DNA of 64,000 nucleotides from Halogeometricum limi (GTDB lineage: Archaea; Halobacteriota; Halobacteria; Halobacteriales; Haloferacaceae), in assembly GCF_900115785.1 (NCBI RefSeq), contig NZ_FOYS01000003.1:186001-250000 (forward strand), in the 5' to 3' direction. The translations under genes and the position numbers were made by a program. This document shows, one piece after another, positions 63,267-64,000 of this stretch. The notes under the pieces were generated by a model that saw only the letters and a program-made list of their open reading frames with translations, did no database searches and had not been told where the DNA came from. Position 1 is the first letter of the stretch. The number at the start of each line of letters is the position of its first letter.

Positions 63267-63971
63267 ATGCGGATTCCGAGTGGGGTGAGTGGGTTCGACC
63301 ACCTCATCCAAGGGGGGTTCATCCCCGAACGACTCTACGTGCTATCGGGCCCTCCAGGGAGCGGTAAGACGACGTTCACCGCCCAGTTCGTCGCAGAAGG
63401 GCTTCGAAACGGAGAGAACTGCATGTACATCACGATGCACGAGACGCGCGAGGAACTCGTCAACGACATGTCGAGCTACGACTTCGGCTTCGAGACGTTG
63501 ACGAACTCCGACCAGTTCCGGTTCATCAACCTCGCGAGCCAGAAGGGCAAACACGTCCTCAACCAGTTCTCCGGAAGCGGGAGCACTTCGGGCGTACAGA
63601 GCCTGACCGACAAAGTCGTCGCCTTCGTGAACTCGCGACAGGTCGACCGGTTGGTCATCGACTCGACGATGCTCCTCCAACTGCTCTTCACGGGCGACGA
63701 CCAGGAGATGACGCGCTTTCTGACGGCGCTCAAACAGGGCTCGGCGACGACGCTCCTCATCTCCGAGATGACCGACCCAAGTTCGTACTCCGACGAACAC
63801 TTCCTCGCGCACGGCGTCATCTTCTTCCACAACTATCTGGAAGCGACGGGGATGACGCGCGGTATCCAGGTGGTGAAGATGCGCGGGACCGACATCGACT
63901 GCGACATCCGGTCGCTGAACTTCACCGACGAGGGCCTCGTGGTCGACCCGATGGACCACGTGGACTTTTGA
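63267..63971 (+). CDS. RAD55/KaiC-like ATPase
   Basis: A 234-aa RecA-superfamily protein. Walker A is GPPGSGKTT (28-36), Walker B is 'VDRLVIDSTMLL', and 'GFDHLIQGGFIPERLYVLSGPPG' is the typical KaiC start. It is a single-domain form of the kind used as signal-transduction or DNA-repair ATPases in archaea. A GTG at 63252 would add five residues. The next gene starts 1 bp after the stop. Confidence 0.88.
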   Translation: MRIPSGVSGFDHLIQGGFIPERLYVLSGPPGSGKTTFTAQFVAEGLRNGENCMYITMHETREELVNDMSSYDFGFETLTNSDQFRFINLASQKGKHVLNQFSGSGSTSGVQSLTDKVVAFVNSRQVDRLVIDSTMLLQLLFTGDDQEMTRFLTALKQGSATTLLISEMTDPSSYSDEHFLAHGVIFFHNYLEATGMTRGIQVVKMRGTDIDCDIRSLNFTDEGLVVDPMDHVDF

Positions 63972-63972
63972 G

Positions 63973-64000
63973 ATGTACGAACGCGCCTTCGACCTCGATT
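63973..64000 (+). CDS. Start of a gene cut by the window end
   Basis: The ATG at 63973 follows the stop of the RAD55-like gene by one base and opens a frame reading MYERAFDLD to the window edge. Probably a co-transcribed partner; the product cannot be named. Confidence 0.5.

Overview
This window is chromosomal DNA from a haloarchaeon (class Halobacteria; probably Haloferacales, an inference from gene content and order, not a species call). The DNA is very GC-rich and the proteins are acidic. Typical haloarchaeal genes include a PGF-CTERM surface glycoprotein, lipobox and twin-arginine lipoproteins, the tubulin-like protein CetZ, archaeosine synthase, coenzyme F420 genes, a SAMP-type ubiquitin-like modifier and a halobacterial transducer. 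Many promoters are a TATA element about 24-27 nt before the start codon, as expected for leaderless mRNAs. I see no CRISPR array, no intact insertion sequence, no rRNA and no replication origin. There is one tRNA gene, tRNA-Leu(TAA).

Layout. 0.2-7 kb: a five-repeat surface protein, a PNPOx-like flavoprotein, a secreted beta-propeller protein, arcS and a membrane-anchored propeller protein. 7-13 kb: hyuAB (hydantoinase/5-oxoprolinase family), a small HTH regulator with palindromic upstream DNA, and a SAMP-like modifier operon. 13-19 kb: an amino-acid permease fused to Usp domains, in an operon with a TrkA-N protein and divergent from an Lrp regulator; then a Usp protein and azlCD. 19-25 kb: a tungsten-type aldehyde:ferredoxin oxidoreductase, two paralogous lipoproteins and RaSEA, the partner of ArcS. 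25-29 kb: purQ, purS, purU and purC. 29-36 kb: a sirtuin-like protein with altered motifs, cofH, cofG, cofC, and cetZ overlapping a secreted, C-terminally anchored protein. 36-42 kb: an NDUFA9-like reductase, tmk, an orphan E1-alpha dehydrogenase, and trkA flanked by two stand-alone RAM-domain proteins. 42-50 kb: a possible small RNA, a transducer, a TPR protein, lipoproteins, the tRNA with degenerate 3'-end copies, an orphan peptide-binding protein, a ferredoxin and a cyclophilin. 50-64 kb: hydrolases, a TrpD-like protein, a fused siroheme decarboxylase followed by a duplicated 48-bp tail, a histidine-rich secreted protein, a Rieske fusion, oxidoreductases and a RAD55/KaiC-like ATPase.

How the genes work together. 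Three pathways are clear: archaeosine formation in tRNA (ArcS plus RaSEA, 18 kb apart), coenzyme F420 synthesis (CofC, CofG, CofH) and purine synthesis (PurC, PurS, PurQ, with PurU in one-carbon metabolism). Potassium or amino-acid homeostasis is suggested by TrkA, the RAM proteins, Lrp and the permease.

The most interesting candidates for something undescribed are the exported membrane protein whose gene overlaps cetZ by 32 nt, the sirtuin homologue that lost NAD-pocket residues, the Rieske protein with a roughly 470-residue helical extension, the SAMP-like protein with residues after its diglycine, and the promoter-plus-hairpin locus near 42.1 kb. All functions are inferred from sequence recognition; no database search was run.
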